The translations under genes and the position numbers were made by a program. This document shows, in pieces, positions 34,939 to 44,418 of a stretch of 64,000 bases of DNA. The stretch comes from Fulvia fulva (taxonomy: Eukaryota > Ascomycota > Dothideomycetes > Mycosphaerellales > Mycosphaerellaceae): NCBI RefSeq assembly GCF_020509005.1, contig NC_063012.1, forward strand, positions 9,424,001-9,488,000, in the 5' to 3' direction. The number at the start of each line of letters is the position of its first letter. Position 1 is the first letter of the stretch. Under the pieces are notes generated by a model, which searched no databases, was not told where the DNA came from, and worked only from the letters and a program-made list of their open reading frames with translations.

Positions 34939-36606
34939 ATGCAACCACCATTACAGCGTGTATTGTCTTCAAACGAGGCCAAACTGACCTTAGCTGTCCA
35001 GGCCACGAAACGCGACGCGACAATCACGAATCGACTTGCTGCAAAGGTATACGACGCGTCTCGAACTACACTAGGGTATCGATTGAATGGACGACCTCCT
35101 CGGGGTGACTGCGAGCCCAATTCGAAGAAGCTTACAGAGCTAGAAGAGAGGGTGATACTTGAGTACATACTCGAGCTGGATCTTAGAGGTTTCCCGCCAT
35201 CAAAGGCTAGTGTACGAGCAATGGCCGATTCATTGCTACAAGAGAAGGGTCTCAAGCCCGCTGGTCTCAATTGGACAGACAGGTTCATTAGGCGGCATCG
35301 TGAGCTAAAGGTTCGCATTACACGTGGATACGATCGTCAGCGAGCCCTAATAGAAGATCCAGACGTTATCGAGAGGTGGTTCTTGCTTGTGCGTAATATG
35401 AAGGAGAAGTATGGCATCCTTGACCAGGACACCTACAACTTCGACGAGACAGGGTTCATGATGGGTGTCATTACGTCTCAGAGCGTCGTTACGGGTTCAG
35501 AAAGGCGTGGTGGAAAGAGGAAGGTCGTTCAACAGGGCAACAGAGAATGGGTAACAGTGATTGAGACCATCTGTGTAGACGGAACAGCGCTCCCACCCTA
35601 CGTCATCCTTGCAGGCAAATAGCACATCAGTTCCTAGTACCAAGACGGCAACTTAGGTCCAGACTAGACAATCGGGCTAACAGAGAACGGCTGGACCAAT
35701 AATGAGTTCGGTATACGGTGGCTAGAGCATTTCCAGAAGCATACTATAGCTCGTACGACCAGGGTATAGAGACTGCTCATTATCGATGGCCACGAGAGCT
35801 ATAACTCGAAGGCATTCCAGAATCTGTGTAAGGAATACAAGATCTTGGCCCTATGTATGCCATCGCACGCCTCGCACTTACTCTAGCCATTGGATGGAGG
35901 TTGCTATTCGCCTTTGAAGAAGGCATACGGTGCTCAGCTCTCGGGCTTAGCACGCTAGCGCATTACTCATATCGACAAAGTAGAGTTCCTACGCGCCTTC
36001 CGGGCAGCCTATGACGCTGTATTCAGACAGGAGAACATCCTATCGAGCTTCAGAGGCGCTGGTTTGGTTCCATTTAATCTATAGGTAGTGATAGACAAGC
36101 TTGATGTCAAGCTACGTACGCTAACCCCTCTAGCTCCGGACTCTACCCCTTAGGAGTCGAAGACACCACGAACTGTAAAAGAATTCGACTCTTATTCGAC
36201 ACTAGTAACGAATAAAATGCGTGCCCGGGCAGGTTCATCGCTAAACTCGTTATAGGAAGGGGTGCATCAGCTTATGAAAGGGAGTAGAGAGATAGCGCAT
36301 TAGATAGCTCTTATACGAAGCGAGATCAGTAAGCTACGCAAGTCTAACGAGGCCCTTATATAGCGAAAAGCACGAAAGCGTAAGTACATTCAGTCTAGAG
36401 GGTCTCTAACCTTCGATAAGGCGTCGCAATTGATACCTCTAGAGGATACTAGGAGGTAGGAAGTGAGTAGAGAGTCGCTAGATAGTGTTCGGCTAGCACT
36501 AAGGCTACGACGCTATAAGCGATATAGCGAGTCGGGGCATAACGTACGTACCTATTAAGTAGACTTGCTAGATAGCGAAGAATCTAAAGAGGAATTGTCC
36601 TCCTAG
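34939..36606 (+). pseudogene. Fot-type transposase, RIP-inactivated after codon 227
   Basis: The ATG at 34939 lies inside the TIRs. Residues 1-227 are intact: an N-terminal psq-like helix-turn-helix (ATITNRLAAKVYDASRTTL), then the CENP-B/Tc5 DNA-binding half, then the start of the DDE domain (NFDETGFMMG, first Asp). A TAG follows at 35620. From there the same frame, without any indel, can be followed to 36606 (555 codons in all). It keeps IIDGHES (second Asp) and a PLDGG-type block (third Asp), but is broken by many TAG and a few TAA codons. The stops sit where tryptophan or glutamine is expected, as CpA/TpG-directed RIP produces. The truncated product could not catalyse transposition. Confidence 0.88.
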
Positions 36607-36658
36607 TAACGATTCTTCAGGATGTCGTCGTATTAAGATACCGTCGTAATCAAAGTGA

Positions 36659-36724
36659 AAGTGGTACAGTTCTTAGCAAAAGTAGCCCGCTCGGTAGTAT
36701 AGCCCGCTCGGTAGTAAAGCACGT
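36659..36724 (-). repeat. Right terminal inverted repeat with internal 17-bp duplication
   Basis: 66 bp, the same repeat as the left end read on the minus strand. The segment around AGCCCGCTCGGTAGTAT is present twice in tandem, which accounts for the 17 extra bases. Confidence 0.82.
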
Positions 36725-36807
36725 TATAAAGTATATATAATATAGATAACGGAGGATAACGCGAGGCTCCTAGAGGACGATCTCGACTATTAACAAAAGT
36801 GGCCCTA

Positions 36808-39191
36808 AAACACGACACATTCGAAAGCTCTTATTAAGGCCATTCTAACGATATATAAAGCAGGCCACTACCCCTAGAATTGAGGGAGTTCTACCTTATT
36901 CAATCTAGATAGCTTGAAGTTCTCTTCACCCTATTTCTTTAGCTCTTAACGCCGCGGAGGTGCCTAGCTACATTGGGCAACTCCTAGGTAATAGTAGCCT
37001 AGGCTACGGTACTAACGGCGCCTATAGCTCTATAGGCGAAGCTCCCCTAAGACAACTAGTAGCAACTTATAGAGGACGCAAAAAGTATAGAAAGTAATAA
37101 TCAGCTCCTATACCGGTCTCTATAGGTAATAATCACTTAGCTACGTACGGCGCTTATACTATTGTATTACCGAGGGTAATAAGAAATAAGGACGACGTCC
37201 TAGGCGATTAGTAAGGCTACCCGGAATCAACACCCCTATAGCTAGGCATCGGTCGCGGTATCGATACTATATCCCCGCCTAACGTACGATATAGTTACGA
37301 TCCGTATTATAGTAAAGGAAGACTAGGCCGAAGTTACGAAGCTATCGAGCAAGGAGCTCGCCTAACAAATTAACTAACTAGGGGTAGTCGTAGTAAACTA
37401 ATAGTCTAACGGTACTCTACAGATCTATACTAGCTCTACTACTACTAGGAGGTACCTAGAGGCATAGCTATAGTAGGCATCTAAGGTTACGGTATTAGCG
37501 AAGGTCTTAACGAAGTAATTTACGATCCTAGTCTACGACATACCTAAGGGGTTCGACCTAACTAACTAAGGTCACCTACGTACTCTCTAAGAGGACAACC
37601 CGGTCACCCTGAACTCTCTAATCTAGAAGGCGACTTAGCTCTATAGGAAATAGCTAGAAGGTAAGAAGGCCTCGGCGCTAATAGTATAGCTATAAGACGC
37701 GAAAGCGGCGGATCTAGCGATAGAACAAGGCCTAATCTAGTAATATAGCCTTAAGATAGTAGAAAAGCACTCCTTATCCTTTCGTGTCCTCTAATGCTTT
37801 AAATGCTAACAGTATAGACACTAGACCTATACGTATATAAACGAGTAGGCCTACTCGAACTATATAGGAGACTATATATCTAGGGACTATATATCGGCTA
37901 CGAGACGGTACGCGAACTGTCCGGGGCACTACCTATCGTATAGCGCGGAATGCCTATAGCGGAAACTAGCGAAAAACAAGGCAATTATAAACAGAACCGT
38001 CGCCCTAAGATTCTACGGCGACCGTAAGGCTAGCCTATACCGGAACTAGCTAGCGGCGGTCGGGTATAAGCGCCCTAGGGCCGAGAACGATATAAAGGAT
38101 ACGTAACCTAGGGCGTACGGGAGGCCACGTGCTCTACTAGCTACGGCGAGGGAATCTAACTAGGCCTAGCTCCCCTTTATTATATAGCCGATAGGCGTAG
38201 ACTAGGACGTATAAGGTAGTAGGGCATAGGACGCTATAGAGGAAATAATTGTCGATACCGATAACTAGCCTCGACACGCTTAGTATTATCTAGTATAACG
38301 TTAACTATAGTAAGGATATAGTCTAGAACCATTTCCTATACGAGGCGGACCCGTACGTCTACTACGTCCTAGCAATCTAGGAGCTATAGATTAACCCGTA
38401 CTATAAGAGACCGACGACCTATAAGTTACTAGGCTATACGACATACCTACGAGGCGACGGCAGACCCCGTACGTGCTTCTATATTAGTAAGGACATACTA
38501 GAATCCGACTAGGAGGTAGTGTACTACGTAGACAAAGAAGGCGGGGGCGATATTACCTCCCTCTACGTAGGTAGTACCTAGATATATAACCTATATATAC
38601 AACCGCTAGCCTCGAGGTCTAGCCGCGACCTAGGGGTCTATAGACACCTAGACAGTGCGCTTAAGAGACAAGGGTGCTACATCGTAGTAGGAGACTTCAA
38701 TATATACTACCCTTTCTAGGAAAGCCTTATATAGCCGTACCCTATAGCCGACGAAGTACTCGACTTAATAGCGAGTAACGCAATTGCCCTTAATACCCCG
38801 AAGGACCTAGGCACCTAGAAGAGAGGGGGACTCTAAGGCACAATCGACCTCTCCTAGATCTTAGATAGCTACTACTATACGGTAACCTACTATAGGATCG
38901 AATATAAACTCGAGGCGTCGTTAGACTATATACTAGTTAGGACTTCTATTACGATATAGATATAACGTATACTAGCGAGAACCCCTAAGCTAAACTAGGG
39001 AAAGGCCTACTAGGCTAATATCTAGACGTACCTCGGTAACTCCGAGAGGCTAGTCTAGATTACGTAGTAGTAATATAATAGTAAAGACGAGATAGACGAG
39101 GTAGTCTAAGGGTTAATAGACGAAATAAGAAAAGCGACCTCACTTCACGTTCCGCTCACCTAACTAACGATATAGTCTAAACTATACTAGA
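36808..39191 (+). mobile_element. Tad1-like LINE, copy 1 (5' part, heavily RIP-mutated)
   Basis: Aligns in the same order with the LINE copy at 55078-60044 (from CTAAAACACGACA at 36808) and with the copy at 48990-53466 (from about 37,300). It covers the 5' region, ORF1 with its zinc-knuckle part near 37,790-37,970, and the endonuclease part of ORF2, and breaks off at 39191 where a copia LTR begins. Compared with the 49-kb copy, nearly all differences are C to T before A, or G to A after T. No reading frame longer than a few dozen codons survives. Confidence 0.85.
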
Positions 39192-39425
39192 TGTTAAATA
39201 GGTACGAGTTACGTAGTAGTAGAAGACGGCGGATTACACGAAAGACGAAGAAGGACCTAATAGGATAGCGTGTATCTATATATAGTATCGCCGGTGTTAG
39301 TATAGGTAGATACTAGGTGTCCGGATGTTTACTAGCCTAAAGGCTAGTAGGCCCTAGTCACGTGATCTAGTCACATAACACACCTACACCTACATACTTG
39401 TCCTACGGCCTATATGTTCTCAACA
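39192..39425 (-). repeat. Copia-type LTR (234 bp)
   Basis: On the minus strand it begins TGTTGAGAAC and ends TTTAACA, so it has TG...CA ends, and the purine-rich GGCCTAAGTAGGAG stands directly before it, as a polypurine tract would. It would be the 3' LTR of a minus-strand copia element, of which about 88 bp (39426-39513) remain before the Gypsy insertion. Its other LTR was not found in the window. Whether it belongs to the copia body at 47.7-60.4 kb is not shown: that body is on the opposite strand. Confidence 0.6.
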
Positions 39426-39513
39426 CTCCTACTTAGGCCACATAGTCTCCTACAATCCCTTTGCGTAAGCTAGAGCTACCTTACAAAGTTTTGGAACTAC
39501 TAGCTATTAAGGG

Positions 39514-39697
39514 TGTAAGGGCGCGCGTACCATAGGGTCCGAATGAGATAGTTGGTGTTCTACGAAGCTACGAAAGAGGAGCGCGAGGCGCGGCGAAGTT
39601 ATAAAGTAAAGCCAAGCCGCGCTAACCCGATGCAGAAGGTCCGCGGTTCAGCCGGGCCGACGCAGCTACAGTGAGGGGTCGCGGGCTGCCCGTGACA
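39514..39697 (-). repeat. 3' LTR of the young Gypsy element
   Basis: 184 bp, TG...CA ends (TGTAAGGGCG to CCCGTGACA on the + strand). Differs from the 5' LTR by G/T in AGTTGGTG and by T/C in AAAGTAAAG; the second is a CpA-to-TpA change. The polypurine tract GGGAGGGGGGG (minus strand) abuts it. Confidence 0.93.
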
Positions 39698-42600
39698 GTA
39701 CCCCCCCTCCCAAAACACGCCTCAGTCCTCTGAGCGTTATTCACCTTGTGAGGCCACTTGCCTGTCGAGCTCCATAATCGCGCGAACGCCGAATCATCCT
39801 CTAGTGCCCTGTCGTCATCCGATAACATCGCATTCGCTCTATCAAGACTATCCTCGACCGGCTTCCTTCGAGAAACATGTTGCCTAGTTAGCTGGCTTGC
39901 CCCAGATCTAAGTCTGTCTTCGGCTCGCACTCGCGTATGATCCTTATGACCAAAGTTGGGTATCATTGCAGGCTCTGTAGGCTCCACTCGAGTATCGAAT
40001 ATGTGCGGAGCAGATTCTATTAGAGGCAAGGCTCGAGGCGACTCATTCGTGACGGTGTCTTTCGGAATGACCCTGATCGAGTTGAGCCCGAGTATCTCAG
40101 TGGCTGGTAGGGACCAGTCAGATGGAGCTGCGAAGCCTACAGGCGTAGACAACTCCGGCCGGTTATGGTGAAAGTCTGCAACAGCGGCGGCTGCGTGTTC
40201 AAGCATGTCCTCTGCAGGTTGCCAGGTCTCACCATCCTCTTCGTTCTGATATCCAGCCCATTTCACCTTGTACCATGTATCTACTTTGCGCTTGTGCCCC
40301 TTCTTCACCTTGCCTGCCCGCTTACGGGTGTACATGTCAAGGATCTTTTCCACCTCGTACATGTGCGTAGGTGCTGCCACTACATCGGCTGCTGCATCAG
40401 CCTCGGTGGTGTCAGGTTCGATAGTTATCGGTGGTGGCGGCGCCAGATGCTGCCCTTCAAGTGGTGGGAAATCGGGGTGGTCGGCTCGTTGTAGTAGTGA
40501 GGTGTGGAAGCAGTTATCAAGTCCTACTAGAGCGTCTGATAGTTTCAGTCGATAAGAGAGTCTGGCCGGCATAACTTCCGTGATCTGGTAAGGGCCGGCA
40601 TATCTCCTGTCCAGCTTCTTAGATGGTCGAGTCGTGCGGATGTTCTTGGTGCTAAGATACACCCAATCACCCACCTTGTAGTCTGGAGGAATGCTTCGGT
40701 GGCGGTTTGCTGCCTCTGCTTGGAGAGCTTGTGACATTCGCATATTCTCTTGAAGGTGTTTGTGAAGCTCGCAAATTCGACGCACAAAGGTTTCTGCTGA
40801 TCGCGCGTCCAGTCGCTGGAGAGTGGTCAGTCCTCCCTCCTTTCCAGCGTTCAGGTCAACTCGCTCTATGAACTCAGGGTTGTATCCTAAGGTGGCGTAG
40901 AACGGCGACACACCAGTAGTCTCAGACAGGTGATTGTTGATCGCGAACTGAGCAAGGCACAGCCATTCTGCCCAGTCATCCTGTGCCTCGTTGGTGAACA
41001 TGCGGAGATACTGTTCCATCGCCTGGTTAGTGCGTTCTGACTGTCCATCAGTTTCTGGGTGATACGAAGAACTCAGCTTGCGATTTGTGCGGAGCATCTT
41101 GCAGAGTTTCTTCCAGAAGGTAGCAACCCACTGCTTGCCACGGTCTGATGTAATGGTGTCAGGAAACCCGCGCCGACAGAACACATGTTTGAGGAAAAGC
41201 CTTGCCGTATTCTGTGCTGTCATTGCGCCAATAGGGATCAGCTCGACTTCCTTAGTGAGCCTGTCAGTGACGGTCATAATGTTGTTGTAGACCATGCCGT
41301 CAAGAGTGCTGTCTGGGAGTCCGACAACGAAGTCGACTGCAATGTGTTTCCAAGGCCGATCTGGAACAGGAAGTGGCTGTAGTAATCCTAGTGGCTGGGA
41401 GTGCAGAGATTTTGTTGTACGGCAGGTGCGGCAATTCGCGGTGTATCTGCGCACGGATCTCGCTAATCCAGGCCAGTAGAATTCACGTGCTACGAGTTCA
41501 TAAGTGCGAGCTCGTCCTGGATGGCCTGCTGCTGGAGCGTCATGGTTTATCTTGATTATCCTGGTCTGTAAAGCTTGGTCATTTGGTACCCATAAGCTCC
41601 AGCCGTCGTATTGGTTTCGAACATATAGCAGGTCGCCATCCACTTTGCAGTGTGCTGGGTGAATCTTCGCTCTCTGTAGCAGTGTAGGAGTGCGGTCTTT
41701 CTGCAGGTCCTTAATCGCGGTCTTGAGCTCGTTATCGGTTACGTACGCCGTCGACATTCGATACTCGAGTTCGGCTTCCCGCTGACTTTCACGCGTCGCC
41801 GGTTGTTCAGTAGGCGCATCTCGTTCTGTAGGCATAAACTCTTCAGCTTCAGGGTTTAGCGGTACTGGTTCCTCTTCTTCCGGCGCATCTTCTACTGTTG
41901 CCTGTAGTGAGGCGATCTTAAGGAATCGCTTAGGAGGCAGCAATGTCTGATGCTGATGCTGGTTCCGAGGGTCGTCCACCCCCTGCGGAAGGTCCTGGCT
42001 GCGTCTCGTCAGGCTGTCTGGCTTTGTACCTTGAAGTCCTGGACGGTATATTATCTTGAAGTTGAACTGTGACAAGAACTCAGCCCAACGCGCTTGTCGC
42101 CGATTTAGCTGCTTTGTCGTCATGAAGTATTCCAGGTTCTTGTGGTCGGTGTAAATCTTGACTGGCTGTGAGTCCTCATCATCTGCCTCGCAGGCGAGCT
42201 CGGGTCTCCATTCCTCAAAAGCCTTGATGATGGCTAACAGTTCCTTATCATAGATTTCATAATTGCACTCCTGTGGACTCAACTTCTTCGAGTAGAAGGC
42301 CACAGGATGTAGCACACCATTCTCGTCATACTGCGAAAGCACGCCGGCGTTCACAAAATCTGAAGAATCTGTCTCTATTACTGTTTCCCTGCCTGGCACG
42401 TAATGTGCGAGCATGCCGGCTTTGCTGAACGCAGCTTTCAAATTGTCAAAGGCTCGTTGGCAATCTAGTGACCATTGAATCCTTCTGTTCTTGTGATTGC
42501 TTGGTCCGTCCGACTTGGTCAGGTTTGTGAGAGGAGCAGCTATGCGCGAAAATGCTTCGATGAATCGCCTGTAGAAGTTGGCAAATCCAAGGAAGGCCTG

Positions 42601-44418
42601 GACATCCTTCAGGTTCTCAGGAGCTTCCCATGTCTGAATACATTCGAGTTTCTCGGGGTCCATCTCGATGCCGTCAGGGGTTATGATTAGCCCAAGATAC
42701 TTCACCTTCTGTTGGTGGAATTCGCTTTTGTCGATGTCCACTGTAAGTCCTGCATCGCGTAGCTTGGTGAGAACCTTCCGCACGTGTTCAATGTGCTCCT
42801 CCAAGGTGTCACTGAAGATAAGTACGTCATCCAGGTAGGCCGACACAAAGTCGTCTAGGTGTTCTTGCAAGACCTTGTTGATGTATGATTGGAACGATGC
42901 TGGTCCGTTGCACAAGCCGAATGGCAACACTAGACACTCGTAGATGCCGTATCGTGTCGCAAACGCTGTCAACCACTCGTGCCCTTCAGCTATCCGTAAC
43001 TTGTTGAAGGCTGCTACAATGTCCAGCTTTGTGAAGTACTTCTTGCCGTGCATGCGGTTGAGCGTCTCTTGTATCAAGGGAATCGGATACCGGTTCTTGA
43101 TAGTGATCGCATTCAATCCTCTGTAGTCGATACAAACACGCAGCCCACCTCCAGGCTTACGTACCACTAGCACTGGTGCAGGAGACTGGTTCGTCTTTTG
43201 CCCTGCTTTCCGCACCTTCCCTTCAGATGTTTGCTCGTCTAGCCATTTCTTAACTGCCTCGTTCTCCTTCTCAGCTAGGCCGTAGGGCTTGCGGTATGGT
43301 GGCTCTTGTGGACCATCAGGCTTAATGTGAATCTCATGATCTACGCCTAGTCGGTGAGGCGGGAGTCCTTCATGATCCTTAGCTGAGAAAGCGTCCGCAA
43401 TATCGTGGTACATTGGCGGCAACTTCTCCTTCGGGTTGTGATTGAACTGCTTGTTCAAGAATTGGTCCAGATCATCAGCAGCCATTGCACTCAGCTTAAG
43501 CTCTCCGCCGTCGCTCTCACGCCTAGTGGGCATGATGTAGAAGCACTCAGCCCCAGGCCGGTGCGCGTACATCCCCCACGCGCGTTGAGAAACGCCCTGG
43601 CAGTCCACTTCTTCATCGTCTATGTCTTCCAGGTCATATGATGAGACATTCAGCTCTGCCCCTCCTGCTGTGAAGCTCGCGGCATCTCCAGTGAAGGGCT
43701 CTGGTCCGTACCGTACTGGTGCCTGCTTCTTCTTCTCGCGGTGGTTCAGGGATTGCACTGTTGTCGGTGTCTTATTCTGTAGACAGTGACCAAAGCAGTA
43801 ATCCGACCTGAATGCCACCTCGCCTGTCTCCCAGAAGATGTTTGGGTTGTGCGCTGTAAGCCACGGCAGGCCAAAGACGATGTCGTATTCGAGGTCGGTG
43901 ACGTAGCATAACATTTGCTCGTGATGATCGCCTATGACTACGTCTACAGGGGCCGCGTGTGTAATCTGCCGCGCAGTGGCCGTTCCATCTCCCAGTGTTA
44001 GTCGTCGGCTTTGCGTCAAAGGGATCAGGGGTATTGTGTATTTGCGTGTGAATTTCCAGTCAAGAAAGAGAGAGGTGGAAGCAGAATCTACAAGGCCTCG
44101 AGCCTTTCTCTGTTGTATCATTACGGGTAACACTATGTGAGGGTACACAGCTGGCTGTTGCTTATCCAGTGCGCATGCCGATATCTTAAGCTCCTCACTA
44201 TAGTCTGTTACCGTCTCTTGCGTTCCGTGTCTCTCAATCTCATGCTCTTTCTGTCCTAGGAAGTTCGGGTGACCGCTGTCTGCCACGCTTAGGCAGCGGT
44301 CGTGCCATTTCCCTGCCGCGGATCGGCGGCTAGGGAACTGAGGTTCGCGTTCGGATTCGGCGTGGTATTGCGTGGACGCGGTGGGCGATAGTCGCCATCG
44401 TACCCATACATTGGGCAT
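39622..44418 (-). CDS. pol: Pol polyprotein of the young Gypsy element (protease, RT, RNase H, integrase, chromodomain)
   Basis: 1598 codons from the first ATG. Aspartic protease segment LVDSASTSLFLD (about 110-120; DSA in place of the usual DSG/DTG). Reverse transcriptase with LPFGLCNGPASFQ and catalytic YLDD near residue 527. RNase H starting ETDSSDF near 683. Integrase with an HHCC zinc-binding region near 990-1020, core Asp in AVDFVVGL, then TSDRGKQW and HPETDGQSER. Chromodomain near 1355-1410 (YEVEKILDMY...WYKVKWAGY...ETWQPAEDM). The pol frame is shifted by -1 relative to gag, so a frameshift in the overlap may be used. The last 25 codons read into the 3' LTR. Confidence 0.93.
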   Translation of the reverse strand: MPNVWVRWRLSPTASTQYHAESEREPQFPSRRSAAGKWHDRCLSVADSGHPNFLGQKEHEIERHGTQETVTDYSEELKISACALDKQQPAVYPHIVLPVMIQQRKARGLVDSASTSLFLDWKFTRKYTIPLIPLTQSRRLTLGDGTATARQITHAAPVDVVIGDHHEQMLCYVTDLEYDIVFGLPWLTAHNPNIFWETGEVAFRSDYCFGHCLQNKTPTTVQSLNHREKKKQAPVRYGPEPFTGDAASFTAGGAELNVSSYDLEDIDDEEVDCQGVSQRAWGMYAHRPGAECFYIMPTRRESDGGELKLSAMAADDLDQFLNKQFNHNPKEKLPPMYHDIADAFSAKDHEGLPPHRLGVDHEIHIKPDGPQEPPYRKPYGLAEKENEAVKKWLDEQTSEGKVRKAGQKTNQSPAPVLVVRKPGGGLRVCIDYRGLNAITIKNRYPIPLIQETLNRMHGKKYFTKLDIVAAFNKLRIAEGHEWLTAFATRYGIYECLVLPFGLCNGPASFQSYINKVLQEHLDDFVSAYLDDVLIFSDTLEEHIEHVRKVLTKLRDAGLTVDIDKSEFHQQKVKYLGLIITPDGIEMDPEKLECIQTWEAPENLKDVQAFLGFANFYRRFIEAFSRIAAPLTNLTKSDGPSNHKNRRIQWSLDCQRAFDNLKAAFSKAGMLAHYVPGRETVIETDSSDFVNAGVLSQYDENGVLHPVAFYSKKLSPQECNYEIYDKELLAIIKAFEEWRPELACEADDEDSQPVKIYTDHKNLEYFMTTKQLNRRQARWAEFLSQFNFKIIYRPGLQGTKPDSLTRRSQDLPQGVDDPRNQHQHQTLLPPKRFLKIASLQATVEDAPEEEEPVPLNPEAEEFMPTERDAPTEQPATRESQREAELEYRMSTAYVTDNELKTAIKDLQKDRTPTLLQRAKIHPAHCKVDGDLLYVRNQYDGWSLWVPNDQALQTRIIKINHDAPAAGHPGRARTYELVAREFYWPGLARSVRRYTANCRTCRTTKSLHSQPLGLLQPLPVPDRPWKHIAVDFVVGLPDSTLDGMVYNNIMTVTDRLTKEVELIPIGAMTAQNTARLFLKHVFCRRGFPDTITSDRGKQWVATFWKKLCKMLRTNRKLSSSYHPETDGQSERTNQAMEQYLRMFTNEAQDDWAEWLCLAQFAINNHLSETTGVSPFYATLGYNPEFIERVDLNAGKEGGLTTLQRLDARSAETFVRRICELHKHLQENMRMSQALQAEAANRHRSIPPDYKVGDWVYLSTKNIRTTRPSKKLDRRYAGPYQITEVMPARLSYRLKLSDALVGLDNCFHTSLLQRADHPDFPPLEGQHLAPPPPITIEPDTTEADAAADVVAAPTHMYEVEKILDMYTRKRAGKVKKGHKRKVDTWYKVKWAGYQNEEDGETWQPAEDMLEHAAAAVADFHHNRPELSTPVGFAAPSDWSLPATEILGLNSIRVIPKDTVTNESPRALPLIESAPHIFDTRVEPTEPAMIPNFGHKDHTRVRAEDRLRSGASQLTRQHVSRRKPVEDSLDRANAMLSDDDRALEDDSAFARLWSSTGKWPHKVNNAQRTEACFGRGGTVTGSPRPLTVAASARLNRGPSASG

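Larger units (their letters stand above)
34876..36724 (+). mobile_element. Fot1/pogo-type (Tc1/mariner superfamily) DNA transposon
   Basis: 1849 bp, close to the size of Fot1 elements. It is bounded by inverted terminal repeats starting ACGTGCTT and flanked on both sides by TA (34874-34875 and 36725-36726), the target duplication of this superfamily. It encodes one transposase in the + direction. The left part is clean. From about 35,590 rightward, many CpA/TpG sites are changed to TpA and stop codons accumulate. It sits 278 bp beyond the stop codon of the giant coiled-coil gene and marks the left border of the transposon nest. Confidence 0.88.

Noticed and set aside
35620..36606. TAG readthrough or an altered genetic code in the transposon nest
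   Set aside because: Stops coincide with loss of CpA/TpG dinucleotides at all codon positions, including non-coding LTRs, and genes outside the nest use normal stops; RIP explains them.
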